From NCBI RefSeq assembly GCF_900496995.4, contig NC_044009.1, positions 37,409,505-37,473,504 of the forward strand: a DNA stretch of 64,000 bases, written 5' to 3'. How positions within the stretch are numbered: the stretch's first letter is position 1; each line of letters begins with the position of its first letter. Below the pieces are notes generated by a model. It saw only the letters and a program-made list of their open reading frames with translations, was not told the DNA's origin and did not search any database. This document shows, piece by piece, positions 43,962 to 56,600 of the stretch. This DNA comes from Aquila chrysaetos chrysaetos. Taxonomy: Eukaryota; Chordata; Aves; Accipitriformes; Accipitridae. The translations under genes were made by a program, and so were the position numbers.

Positions 43962-44898
43962 AGTTTCGGCGGAGGGGGAGGCGGAGCTTTCGGTTGGCAG
44001 CAGAAGCGGCGGCGGCCGCCGGTGCCTCACGCCTGACGGGACCCTCCCCGCCCCCTCCCCCGGCCCGGCCCGGCCCCGCCGCGGCGCCAGCGCTCCGGGG
44101 GCGCCCTCCCCGCTCCCCGCCCGGGCGCGCGGCTCCCTCCGCGCCGGCCTCGGTGCCTCCTGTCACCCTCCCCGCCGTGCCCCCGCGCGGGCAGGCCCCG
44201 GGCCCCTTCCCCCCCTCCTCCGGGGGGGGTGGGCTCCTCTCCGGAAACCTGGCCGCTCCCTCCGCGCCGCCTGCCCAGCCGGGCCTGCGCCCGCCGCCGC
44301 CGGGCAGCGCGGGGGGGGTCCCTCGCGGCCGCCTGGCCTCCGCTGTGACACAGGTCGGTGCCGGCAGGGCGGGCGGGGGCGGCTCCGGGGGAGGCCGGGC
44401 GGCCCTCGGCTGCGCGGATGCGCGTGTGTTTCGCGGGGGGCGGGTTCGTCGGTGTGGGGGGCGCCTGGGGCAGCGTCGGCATCCAGGGAGGGGGCGAGCA
44501 CGGACCGCCGTGCCGGGAGCCGCCGGGGGCACCGTCCCCGTGCAGGTGGAGGAGGTGCGCGGCGGTGCAGTTATCTGAGGTGCTGGGGGGACGGGACGCG
44601 TTAGTTATTTACGTTACAGCTGCAGAATCCTAAGGGGTTTACGAGCTCCACAAATAATTATGTGTCACCGTAAACCTTCCTGTGATTGCATTCTGGTGCT
44701 GTCGTCTCTTGTCTTTAAATTGCTCTGCAGTGATAGCAGTGCTACGAATTGGGTATGTAGGTCAGATTCTGCGAGATATTTTTGTCGGGGGAAAAAGTGA
44801 ATGTTAGATTATTTTTTCCCTTACTGCTTTTGAGGTGCATTGCAGTACCCACGAGTTTTGATGGCGGTTTTTTGGTGGGGGTTTTTTTTTGGTTTATT

Positions 44899-44912
44899 CC
44901 CCCCCCCCCCCC
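44899..44912. repeat. Poly(C) run of 14
   Basis: A pure C run (G14 on the minus strand) lies about 300 bases downstream of the second CpG island. Such runs are prone to length variation and to quadruplex or i-motif formation. Confidence 0.9.
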
Positions 44913-47900
44913 GGCTTCCTCTCTTGCTTCATAAATCTGGTTTTAGTTTTTGGCTGTGGAATTACGAAGATCAAAGCATTAAATAAGCTGAGCGCTTCTA
45001 AGCTGTATTGTATTGTGAAGTGTCCTCTAAGAGGGGGGTAGAAGATAATAGAAGCCTGCCTTGAAATAAGGGGGATTTCTAGTCTATGCAGAAAATGTTT
45101 CTCAGCTATAACATTTCTTTTCTTTAAACAATGCAGCACGTTGCAGAGCGTAAGAGGCCTTCAGAAATGTGTTGCTATGTATATGCCAAAGACATAGTAT
45201 TTGCAGAATGAATGTCTACATGCTTGTCTTGCACAACATTTTGGATTCTCTTGGGGCATAGCACTTAGCAGAATACCCTAGAAAATGTTTTTTTTTCTAT
45301 GAAATTTTCTTATAGAGCGTTTTAAGGGAATGGGCAGCAACGAGTTTGGTGGGTTTTTTGTTGGGTTTTTTTTTCCCTACCCTATGGCTAAACACTTCAC
45401 TGTCATTTGAAAATGACAGAAATACTGTATGCGGAAATTTTACTTTCATGTATGCCTTCGCTTACAGTGGCTTTTAAAATAATTGCTTTTCTCAGAAATA
45501 TATTAGAAAATGAGAATTTGCTATAATTCCTGTTTTCTTTACACTTTGTGTTCCATCATGATTGCCCCTGAAATGTATTGAACCCAAATATTGATTCAGA
45601 TAATGAGGCTGTATATAATTAATTTGATTTTTTTTTCCCCAAGGTTTTATTGTATTTTGATAAAGCAGAATAGCAAAGGTAATGTTTGTCAAATTGACTC
45701 ATTGCTGGAGAAAAATCTGTGTATAGCTTGTCTTGATAAACTCTGTGTCAGTGGTTTACCTGACACTAATGGAAGACTACAGTGAAGAAAACGTGTTTCT
45801 GAACTGAATTGCTTGTCTTGGCTTGCTGAGATTTCTAAAGTGTCAGAGGAGACTTTTTCTAAGATAGCTGTGGCGTTTGGTAATCTTGAGAGCTTTTATA
45901 GTATATGTGAGTAGGCAGATATCTGTGACACGTAGAATTTGTTAACATAGTGTGACAAGAGCATTATCTTAGTGTTTAATATCATGACATAGAGTCATAG
46001 ACCTGTCAGTGGTTCTTTGCTGTGGTTCTTAGGAAAGCTAATCAATGCACAGGCTTGTGGAATTTAAAGCTGGTTGAGGCTAAATGCAGAATACTTATTG
46101 TTTTATGATAAAGTTTTCTTCTGGAGGAAGCAAGAAAGTTAGTTATGCTGTAAATTTAATTCACGTTTATAGCTTTTACTTAACTTTTTTTTTCTTACAA
46201 TTTCCTAAAATACAGTGTTAATATTTAGGTACAAATCAGAATTACTGTTTTTTAAAACCTTGTCATTATTAATAAGTATTTATGGACAACTTTTTGAAAA
46301 AAGCTTTGCATACTAGCAATCTTAAGTTTCATTTTTTGCCTTTCATCTATATTATCTTTACTGCAGGCTGACTTTTTACATCAGGAAACTAAGTCAAAAG
46401 TAATGAATAACATGTAATTTATTTTTGTGACAGATTGTTCAGTGGCTCTGTAACTGAGCATTCTCTGAACTGAAAATGATGTTTTCATATAAAATGCAAC
46501 CTGAGAATGGTAATACAGTAATTTCCTTCATTGATTCCCCCTCTTGCACGAAACACACAGGCAAAGGTGTTCTGATTTATCAAGAGGTACACATTTGGTC
46601 TGGAATAATGAATGTATTGTCTAATAATTTCTTTTTAGATCTTTGCTGTTAACATTATCCTCCATTTAGACTCCTATTTGGAGAAAAATAAATGAGTGAT
46701 GAAAATGTGACTGATCACTGTAATTAAGGACATCTTATTACTTTTGCAGAGCTTGTTTTCATACATATGACAAACTAATCTAAATATGTATATTGACTAG
46801 TGACTCTACCTAGGTTTATCTAATTGGCAAACAATTAAGTTTGCTGTCCTGAAAGCTTAATTTCTAAAGTTAAGCATATAAAATTCTGAAGTAGAACTGA
46901 CACAGTGTTAAATTAATGAAAAAAAAAAAATATCAGTGAATTCTATTAAGCCCACTAATTTTTCTGTGGGAGAGAAGAAAAATCTTTTTTTTTTTTAAAG
47001 AATAAATGCTGCATTTGCTACTTTAATACTCTGGTATTTTGTAGTGCTAAGGAAGAGGTCAAAACATATCATGCATGCTATAATTGCATATATCTTGCAA
47101 AATAACATCGTAAACATATAATTGGGCAGTGGGAACATGTTCAGAATGCAGTGCATTAGCAGTGATTCTCACTTCTGGATCTTAGCACGAGATCTTGATT
47201 TAGTAATATAGTAGTAATGACAAATGCAGCTTTTGGCTCTATGTTAACCTAATTTCTTAGACTAAACATGCTTGTTTACAGGTTTTCTGAGATGTTTTAA
47301 TATGTTCACCTTAAGTGTATTTTTTGAGAAGCTGCAGAAGGTTTGGTGACAAGAAGTGGAGGAAAGATGTGGTTCTGTGTTAGGTTGTTGCACTGATTTC
47401 CATCTGTGGGAACCACTGCTCTAGAGACACTTGACCCACAAATACACATATGGCATAGTTTAGAGCCCAGCTTAATGAGGTCATTTGAAGTTGGACTTAG
47501 TTGAGCAAGGCCAAAGCAGGGGTATCTGCAGTGTGCTTTAAAAACTGAGAGTCGGGAATGGGTAATGTAGGGAGGCCTGTAGAGACGTGACTTTTTCCTG
47601 TTCATTTGCGAAGTCTTTTACTTATGTTTACTTCTATATCCCAAGTTATTGCATACTTTTGAAGTTATACCAGCAAACTGTAACTTAGTTTTTCACGTGA
47701 GAGGAAAATAATTTTCTTTACGCTAAAGGTTTTGGGGTTTTTTTTGTTGTTGTAGCTTTGTTTTCAGCCATTTTTTTCTTTGAGTCCTTCGCTATTTTTT
47801 CCTCACTTGCTTCTCTTTCTGTATTTCCGTTCAATCATTCGCTCACTTCTGTGGATTATCTGCAGTAGTAAAAGATGCTGCTTTTGTGTTCCTGAGATGT

Positions 47901-48079
47901 TTTGTGCTAAGTACACTAACAGTCATGACAACAGCAATGTAATAAAATTCAAATGTTTCAGATGTTTATGTTGCAAAGACTGTACTTTTGAAGCTCAGGT
48001 ATGATAACACTGATAAACAGTTCTCACTTGGATAAACAAAGGAGTGATAGATGTCTAAGAAGGGAAGGGAATTCATGAG

Positions 48080-48540
48080 GTCAGTCCCTACTCTAAGGCA
48101 GAAGCAAATATACTGAAATCATGTCTGACAGAGGTTTGTCTGATCTTTTCTTAAAAAACTCAAAAGAAGGGAATACCACACCTCTTCACTGGTCTATTTA
48201 TAGCTAGTACATAACTATCATTATAGTTAGGAGGCTTTTCTTAAATATTTAACTTAAGTCTGTCTTGGTGCTAGTTAAGCCAGTTAGTTCTTGTCCAACT
48301 ATTATTACTCATGCAGGATAATGATTTCTGTACTCTTTGCACCAACTGTTTGCATACGTGAAGACTGTTCCTCTGTCTCCTTTTATTTCAGACATCTCTT
48401 TACTAAACTGTGCAAACAGCCCTTTTCTTCACAGGTCATGTTTTCTCAGGATTTTTGTTACTGTTGTTAACTCTCACTGGACTCTGTGTGATTTGTCTGT
48501 ATCTTTTTCAAAGTTGCCCAGACAAAGTCTTACAGGAACA
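48080..48540 (-). mobile_element. Ancient CR1/L3-type LINE fragment
   Basis: Several phrases occur in the order of the reverse-complemented CR1/L3 3' region: CATGTCTGACAGAGGTTTGT, then TTCTTAAAAAACTC, GGAATACCACACCTC, GTCATGTTTTCTCAGGATTT and TCACTGGACTCTGTGTG. The plus strand is antisense to the element, so the LINE lies on the minus strand. It is old and has no open frame. Confidence 0.65.
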
Positions 48541-49844
48541 GAGTAATTTACTTACTGTATAAGTTGCAGCAGAAGTGATGTGACAGCCTTATTAAAATGT
48601 CATTCTAGGGTGTGGGTGCACACGTATGGTTGTGGGGTTTTTTTGGTTTGGTTTGGGTTTGGGGTTTTTTTCTAACATCATCAGGTTCTTGGCTCCTGCA
48701 TTTGTTAACATGGGAGCTTGGATTAGTATTTGTTACATCACGTATCTCTTTCTTCATATATATGATTTGAGTTACCTTTTCAAAGAATAGAACCTTACAC
48801 CGTATTGAATTCAATCTTTGTTTCAGGTTAGTTTTCTTACATTAAGCATTTCTAGACTCAGCAGGATCACTGGTCAGTAAGTTATTCTACAGGGAAGTAT
48901 GCAGTTTCTGCTCTTGGACATCTATTTCCCAGCACATACAATCCCTGTGGCTTTTGAACGTAAGCCTGCTCTACAACAGGAAACGTGATTGAGAACAAGT
49001 TCTCCTAGGGTTAGATGCAGAATCTATTGGCAAAAATGTGTCTTTACCAGTCTATTTTATACATGTGCTGTCTTTGAAGTAAGTCATATTGCTAAGATAA
49101 TTTCTGTCAGTGTAACTGTACCTGAACAAGGCTTTTGCCATTTTGAGATGTCATACAGTCCAATGACATAGTAGAAGAAATTTTTATCCTATAGGCGTGC
49201 TTTACTGGAAGAATTGCAGAGCCATCTACAAAACAGATGTGTTCAACATGTTCCCTGGCTTTACTCCATTTTATCTGACTTATGTGAATGATGTTATCCA
49301 TAATTTTTGAGACTAGATCACAGATGGGACAAATTGTGCGATTCTTTCAGCAGTGCTGCCTTTACAAAAAAGGAAACAGACACCAATAATAATTATTAAA
49401 GAAGGCCTTTAGTTTCTTGCAGGAAGAAGTATTCAAGTAGTCAGTGTTGATTACCTCTTACCTATCCTCAAAATTATTTTAAAATAATTTAGACAAGAGA
49501 GTTCTGTAAATGTCAACGGTTTGAATGCCATGTTACCAAAATGGTAGCAATGGGAACTGTAGTCTCACCTTTGAACGAAGATTTGAAAACTGGAAAACAT
49601 CTGGATCAAACTGTTGTTTGAATTTAAAAAAAAAAAAAAATGGACACAAGCAATAAATAAACTTCTAAAGAAAATCAGATGTTCTATTGAAGAATATAAG
49701 AATTGTCACCCTAAATATTTTTTTTTTAATCTAACTGCTGAAAACTGATTGGTAAAGCTCAACCTGTATTTAATTGTTGTTTTGTCACACTAGTTATGTG
49801 TATTTTTAGCAGTACCACAATTATTGTTAAGTTCAGCATAAGAC

Positions 49845-49867
49845 TTTTTTTTTTTTTTTTTTTTTTT
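49845..49867. repeat. Poly(T) tract of 23
   Basis: An uninterrupted T run in the region between the LINE fragment and the solo LTR. Confidence 0.9.
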
Positions 49868-50500
49868 AAATAAAAGTCAATTGGAATGGCAAACCCCCAA
49901 ACCTTCAAGCACTGTTTTGTCTTTTCCATAATGGCTTGATGATAACTGAATGGGTATAAAGTAGTAGTTAGAAAAGCATTTCTTGTAAGTGTAGTAACTT
50001 CAGGCAGGGATGAGGTGGATAGTGTAGTGAATAACTTTTTAAGCTGCTGCAGCAAGTTCCCTTAGAGAATATCTATTAAGGCTCTGTGTCTGTGATATTG
50101 GCACTATCATGAATACCAAATGAGACTTTCAAATGAAAATCTAAACGTTGTTGGTGAAGTGGCTGACAAGTTTTAGGTAAAATCTTAATCCGTAATGAAA
50201 TCAGACAAAAGATAGTCCAGTATTCTTCCTCCAATGGTGAGCATGAATGAATGCTTATGGAAGAGTGAGAACAGGGCAAGTGTATATAATACTTAGCTTG
50301 AATATTCTTTCAATCCCTAGCTATTTTCAGTAAAGGTTTGTTCTAAGTCTGATGCGAGCTTTGTGTAGCTAGTAACCTTTGGATTTTTATCCTCAAACTT
50401 GGCCAGTCCTTTTTTTGCATGCAGCTAAATGTCTGGCATACAAATATCCTTTGGTAAGGAATTCTACAGGTATCTTATTTGTTATGTTAAAATCTACCAC

Positions 50501-50525
50501 TTTTTTTTTTTTTTTTTTTTTTTTT
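50501..50525. repeat. Poly(T) tract of 25
   Basis: An uninterrupted T run ending 60 bases before the solo LTR. Confidence 0.9.
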
Positions 50526-50585
50526 AAACTTGTACTGGATTCGTTTGGTGCCACATTTCTTTCAGAAGAGAGTGAACAGTCCATC

Positions 50586-51191
50586 TGTCCTGGTTTGGGC
50601 TGGGATAGAGTTAATTTTCTTTCTAGTAGCTGGTATAGTGTTATGTTTTGGATTTAGTATGAGAAGAATGTTGATAACACTGATGTTTTCAGTTGTTGCT
50701 AAGTAGTGTTTAGACTAAGTCAAGGGTTTTTCAGCTTCTCATGCCCAGCCAGCAAGAAGGCTGGAGGGGCACAAGAAGTTGGGAGGGGACACAGCCAGGA
50801 CAGCTGGCCCAAACCAGCCAAAGAAATGTTCCATACCATGTGATGTCATGCCTAGTATACAAACTGGGGGCAGTTGGCCTGGGGCAGGGGGGATCACCGC
50901 TCGGGAACTAACTGGGTATTGGTCGGCAAGTGGTGAGCAATTGCATTGTGCATCACTTGTTTTGTATATTCCAATCCTTTTATTATTATTATTATTGTCA
51001 TTTTATTATTGTTATTATTATCATTATTATTTTCTTCCTTTCTGTCCTATTAAACTGTCTTTATCTCAACCCACGAGTTTTACTTTTTTCCCTGATTCTC
51101 TCTCGCATCCCACTGGTGGGGGGGAAGTGAGTGAGCGGCTGCATTGCTGGCTGGGGTTAAACCACAACAAAATCTCTGTTGAATATAACAA
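50586..51191 (+). mobile_element. Solo LTR of an avian endogenous retrovirus
   Basis: The element opens TGTCCTGGTTTGGGCTGG, which I recognise as a repeated LTR of neoavian genomes. Its usual 3' terminus, GGTTAAACCACAACA, ends at 51169. A CRE-like TGATGTCA (50841-50848), a TATA-like GTATACAAA (50856-50864), a TTATTA-rich stretch and an ATTAAA polyadenylation signal (51049-51054) follow in promoter-to-polyA order. A 6-bp repeat TCCATC abuts the 5' end (50580-50585) and recurs at 51192-51197, which would set the 3' edge at 51191; otherwise the edge is 51169. No gag, pol or env sequence is attached, so this is a recombined solo LTR with no coding capacity. Confidence 0.8.
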
Positions 51192-51299
51192 TCCATCTCT
51201 CTGTTCCTCATATGATTTTGTAGCCCTTTATCTCTTCTTCCCTCCACCCGAGTATTTCTGAAACCAGAGTGCTAACTTGCCTATTTGTTTTCCCCTGTA

Positions 51300-52060
51300 G
51301 AACCCATTCTATGCCTCTGATTGTACCTTTTGCTCTTCTCTGAAACTACTGTATTCTGCTACATCCTCTTCTGGAGCTGAAGGCCCCAGGACTGCTAGTG
51401 ATACTCAAGATGGGCAGACAGTGATATGTTTTGGACTGATTTTTTTCATAATAAGTCCTAACATTGGCTTTCATTTCTGAATGCTGGCAGTATTCAGGAC
51501 AAAGCCCATTGGTTTGTGTGCAAAGTTAGAACTGCTTCTCTCCCTCCTCCACTCTGCCCCCCAACTTCCATCACTTCCATTCATCTGTGCTGGCTATCAT
51601 ATACTTTATTGCTTAGTCCCCTAGTCTGATAAAGACCACCTCCTCTACTGTAGTCAGCCCTTTCCTTGCTCTCCCGAATAATGTAATATTGATAGGCACA
51701 GTAGTGTCAGAAAACTTTTCACCTTGCTCCTGTTTCCTGGGTAATTTAGAATACACTGAACAACACAGACTGTTGTGGAGCTCCACTGGTATCCTCCTTC
51801 CTTGTGAGAACACCAACTGTGTCTGTCCTGTGTTTTCTATATTTTAACCAATTTATTCATGCAAGGGTCTGTCTTCTTTCTGTTGATGTGACTGCAGCAA
51901 AGGCTTTGGTGAGACTTTTCCAGCACGGGAAATCCAAGTAGACCGTGATAGTGACCGAGTTCAGCTCTTTATACACATGTTCAGAGTGCACAAAGAGATT
52001 TAAAAGTGAAGATCTCTTTTTGGAACAGCCATATCTAATCTTTCCTGCTCTACCATAATT
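51300..52060 (-). mobile_element. Ancient CR1/L3-type LINE fragment (reverse-transcriptase 3' part)
   Basis: The plus strand carries antisense CR1/L3 landmarks in order: TCCTAACATTGGCTTTCATT, then GTGGAGCTCCACTGGTATCC, GTTTTCTATATTTTAACCAA, AAAGGCTTTGGTGAGAC and AATCCAAGTAGACC. These correspond to the reverse-transcriptase C-terminal region of such elements. It has the same orientation as the fragment at 48.1 kb, and the two may derive from one insertion split by later sequence. Confidence 0.6.
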
Positions 52061-53610
52061 ATCCATATGTCCATTATTTCTAGTTTATTTGTTATAGGTC
52101 ACACTTAACTGTTTGTAGTTCCCTGGAATCCCTGCATTACACATGCCGTCTTTTAAAATATCTTTTAAAAAGATCCGAATCTGTGCAGTGGCCAAGAGGG
52201 TGATTCCAGCATGAGTTCTTGCTCCTTTCTTTGTGTTGGTATTGGTGCTGTAGAAGCGTGAGATCAGTTAGATAGGCTGATGGTTAATTAAAACGCAAAA
52301 TAAATCTTTTCAGCTGGATCATCTGTTTGCTCTGGATCTCCTGCTTGTCATTGAGGTTCAGCTGGAAAGCAGCAGTTGCTGTAGACAAGCAGGACTACTC
52401 CCTTGACAGAAATGCAACCTTAGCAGTGGAACTGTAGTCTTAAAGATGATGATTAGGTGTGGGCATGTACATAGTAATCCTTCCTCTGGAACTTTTGAGT
52501 CTGTAGTTAGTTTACCTTATTAGCTGTATTTATGAGGGTTCTTACATTTTTATCACTTGCGGGAAAAGTATGATTATGTAGCATTATAGATGTCATTGTA
52601 ATGATTTGATACCCACTTCTAAGGGGTGTGCTATGGGAGGTGCAAGAAGGAAACCTTATGAGGGTACATTGTCTTCGTGTCTTTGCGTTTGATTCTTGGA
52701 TGTTTTGACAAAGCTAGGTTTTTATTGTTACGTTTTGGTTTAAATGTTATTATGAGAGATTGAGTTGAATTACGTTTTTTTCTGGTTTGCAGGAAGCTAA
52801 AGATTGTTACCAAAGCACAAAGTGAAAAAGAGTTTATGTATTTGATAGCTTAGCAATATCTTAATGTGTTGGCCTTTGTGGGTCATCCAGTTCAAAAACA
52901 GTGCCTACTGAATATGGATAAAAACTTACAAGTTTGTCCATTTAGACCTGCTGGCTACAAAAATGATGCACAAGTATATTACGCGTGTAACTTTGGATTT
53001 TGCATGGTTTGTGTTACCTATGCATGCACACAAGGTTTTCTCAGTTTCTGTTACTGTATATTAAGTACACACTTGTCCGTCTTCTCAGTGGTATTATTGA
53101 ACCCTCTGTACAGTTCCAAGCATGAGAGGTCTGAGTCTACCTATACCTGTGGCTCCTTGGTTAAATTTATTGCTCTTCGTGGTTGTCATTGTTGAATGTT
53201 TTAATCTTGAATTGGAGATTGATTCAGGAGTGCTTTTTCTATGCTGTATTGGAAATGAGTATGGCTCATGAATGTCTTACACTAACATGGAATATTTAAG
53301 TAGGATATTATGAGACTCTTCTGCATTTTATGTTATTATTGAGGATGGAAATAATGGAAGAAATGTCTGACTGAATGTAGAGAATTAATTAGAGTTATGA
53401 TGGGGAAAGAGCACATGGCGTATTGAACTAGGAAGATTGGAGTGTGAGCCAGGAAAGGCATTTTAGACAGAAGCTCCAGGTGATGGTGTGTTAATGGGGT
53501 GGGAAAACTTGGCAGCAAGGTAGCGGAAGATGATGAGAAAAAATGTAGTTATATTACCATACTCTGGATTTCATCATTGTATCGCTGCTTTATGTAGTGT
53601 GCAGGAAGAA

Positions 53611-53646
53611 CTGTGCTTTGAGGAATGACTGTGCTTTGAGGAATGA
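53611..53646. repeat. Exact two-copy 18-bp tandem duplication
   Basis: CTGTGCTTTGAGGAATGA occurs twice with no mismatch, head to tail. The unit is a multiple of three, so it does not shift any frame crossing it, but there is no gene here. Confidence 0.95.
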
Positions 53647-56600
53647 GTAAGCCAGTATGCAACAAAGGCCGTTCACTGAGGAGGATTCCTCCTTGATTTG
53701 TTGCAAAATCTAGAAGATGTATAACAAATGAGACTGAGATGCCTTCACAGTGAAAACACAAAAATGTCCCTAGAGAATTAGATTCTGTCCTTGCTGGTGT
53801 CACAGAAGCCAGACAGATCATGTTAATCAGAGAGGTTCCAATGTATTGTTGCGTTAAGGTTTTTTGGTACTTGATTTGAAATGATAGTAATGTGATTTGC
53901 AGCCATAATTAAAACTCACATCTGCTGCAGCTGTGAAATCAGTGAGTTTTGCTCTGAATGGAAGATGCTGTCAAGTGTGATGGTTATATTGAAAAAACCC
54001 ACAAAGTTTCTCAGATTTAGCACCTGAAGATAGATATTAAAACTAGCTGTAGAAGTGGAGAGTGGGTTTATTTTTCTGGTTTATTTCCCAAAATAGTCAT
54101 CTTTCAACCCATCATGGTCACAAAACTGGAAGATGAACTGAAAAGGATAGAACTAGTTACTGGAGTTTAAGGATGTGCTTTCTTCTGTATGTTCTCAAAA
54201 GCAAAATCTGACTGATGATTTGTATGTGGTTGTTCTCATACATTAATTGAAAAGCTCTACTTGTTTGCAATACTCAGTTTCTGCTGGAAGCCTGCTTTTT
54301 TTCTCATGTACTTTATTTTTGCTTAAAGAATAACATTCATAGATTATAAGTGGTTTGTGAAAGGTTTACTTTTGATAGTGAATGGTTATTCTTAAAATTC
54401 ATTTATTTGTCACTGGTTGTAGCACAGTCTTCCATTCTTAAGAGTTGTGAAGATTACCGGAATCGCTAATACCAGTAGTGCTGGTAAGATTAAGCTTGTT
54501 TACTGTGTTCAATTAATTCTTTGGCTTAACTGGTGTTCTTGAATTCTGTCACAAGGAAGAGAGATACACTGCATTATTTTAAGGTATATGCTGTGAACTG
54601 TCTGTGATACAAAAAAAAAAAAAAGTTTTCCTCCTGTAGGATCTTGGTTAAGGGGACATGCAGTTATATTTGCAGTGGGGAATGGTTTTCATTTTAACAC
54701 CTTTAGCCCTTCTTCACAAATACTTTGACTTGCTAGTCATAAGTTTGGAGTAAAACTAACATTTATGCCACTCATGACAGCTTCAGCAGAAGGCCTCCAA
54801 ATGACAGCAGCAGGTGCTGAGCCGAGAGCACCACTGAGATTTTTGGAAGGAGAAACAGAAGCACCTAAATCTGATTATGACACTCGCTGTAGTGCATGTT
54901 TCATGGGATTGTATGGATTAAAATTTCATGCAACGGTTTTCTTTGAGAAGCCTTTTATGGGGCTACTCAGTTCACATAAGATAGTAAATTAGGAAAAAGT
55001 TACAAATATCAAAGAGGTGGTTGACTCTGTGTATTTGTGGGCACTCTAATGTTATCTTAATATACTGAGTAAGCCTTAAACATTTTTATGATGTGAATAG
55101 CGTTAATCAGTTTGTGTAGCGTTTGGCTTAGTTAATGGTAAGGAATTTGTTGTTCTTAGTGTTGTGATGCTCTGAGACTTTCTACCGCAGTGGTGGTGAT
55201 AAATTTCCAAGATGCCAGAGAGATTTGGAGGCCGTGATGCAATTATTTGTAGCCCAGTGAACTGTGTCTATTACTTTTTAACATACTTTTGTGAGAAAAT
55301 CTGGTCTCAGATAAGAGTAGAGGAGTATGAGTGGTCAATTTCTAGCCAGTATGTACTGTTGCAAATTTGGCAACACTAAAATATTTTGCAAGGTGTCATT
55401 GTGGCATCTGTCCGCAAGTTTCAGCTGTTGTGACCCTTCCTCAATTTAAAATGCATATGTTTATTTCATAATAGTTGCATTTTTTTTTTTTTCTTAGAAT
55501 CATGAACAGGTCTCAAGAAAGCATCGTAACTTTCAAGGCAGCTTTGCTTGATTTATCAGCAAAGTCATTCTTCAGTTGGGTCGAGAAATGAGCTGTCAGA
55601 GTGCTTTGGCTGCTGCTGAGGCAATAACAGATACAGGAAATGGAGAAGTTCTGTAAAACTTGAATTAGGTGAAGAAAGATCTTGCTGAGGAAAGTAGATG
55701 CTTTTCTGTTTGAGGCCAATTACAGTCTTATCTTTTTTGTGTATGTGGAGTGGGCTTATGAAGGGTTAGCCAATAGAGGCTCTTGATACCATTTGGAAAG
55801 AAGAGGTTCATTCAGAGCAGGAAACTTGCGTTTAAGTACCTTGAAACTCTAAATATGCTTATCTCTCCCTATCAACTGTAAAGGAAGTGTAGGGAGATTA
55901 GTTTTACTAGACTACAGTTACCCTTTGTGAATACTGCTGTAAGTGTTAAGATATTTATCTCAAAAGCATAATTTTGCTATAAACTCATCTTGAACTAAAT
56001 TATCTGCAACTTTGCATTTTTATGAGAACAAGCCTTAAAAACTGTGCCCTTGCATTCTCAAACCTTCCAGCACATTTAAACTTATTCAAGTCAAGATAGT
56101 TGTTCATCCAGCTGATAAATGTTATACGAATGTGTCAAATTACAGTTTATAGAACAGCAGGAACTAAAGATTTAATCTGAGTAGGATGAAGTTTTACTTT
56201 TGTCACTGGGCACGTTGGATCCTTCAGTTCATTCTGAAGTCCGCTTCTCAAAGTACTTTGAGAGACGAGCTGCATTTATGGTGCTAGAACTGACAGCACT
56301 GCTTTTGGAGATTTTATCCTCCTTGTTACTGGGAGGGCACCATCCATAATTAGAAGTTGTATTTTATGTGTTTTGTTTTTGTTGTGGTTTTTTGTTGTTT
56401 TTTTTTTTTAATTGAACTCTGGAAGGAGTACAGCTAGTAACCATTCTTTTCAGAAAATAAACTAATACCAAATCATGTCTGTAGCTGTACAAATGAGGTA
56501 AGTCTGTGTGGTCTTGTGTGCTAAATTCGACATAAATTCACTTTTTGCTTCCCAGGAAGATTTTAACAGTCTTCAGTTTAAGAAATTTCAAGTCTGCATG

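Larger units (their letters stand above)
43190..44600. promoter_or_regulatory. Strong CpG-island promoter of an unidentified gene
   Basis: CpG density and GC content are very high, peaking at 43.5-44.5 kb. There is no TATA box. CRE-like and NRF1-like sites cluster at 43800-43960, just before purine-rich sequence with GGCGGCGGCGG near 44010 that looks like a 5' UTR. Plus-strand donors GACACAG/GTCGGT (44350) and GTGCAG/GTGGAG (44546) could end a first exon, favouring rightward transcription. By human synteny MREG would be next, but its Cys-rich first coding exon was not found. Long open frames here on both strands are a GC-content effect. Confidence 0.8.

Noticed and set aside
43134-44604. Long overlapping open frames on both strands (up to 298 codons) in the second CpG island
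   Set aside because: Pro/Arg/Gly/Ala-rich in every frame, as expected when GC-rich DNA lacks stop codons. No family resemblance and no coherent start or splice structure.
44358-44633. Possible MREG first exon at the ATG near 44418
   Set aside because: The frame is Gly-rich and lacks the Cys-cluster N-terminus I remember for melanoregulin.
49759-50055. 98-codon minus-strand frame including a Lys run
   Set aside because: The Lys run is the T23 tract read backwards; no other support.
50779-51261. 160-codon frame across the solo LTR
   Set aside because: It is translation of non-coding LTR sequence; the Tyr/Ile/Leu-rich part is the TTATTA repeat.
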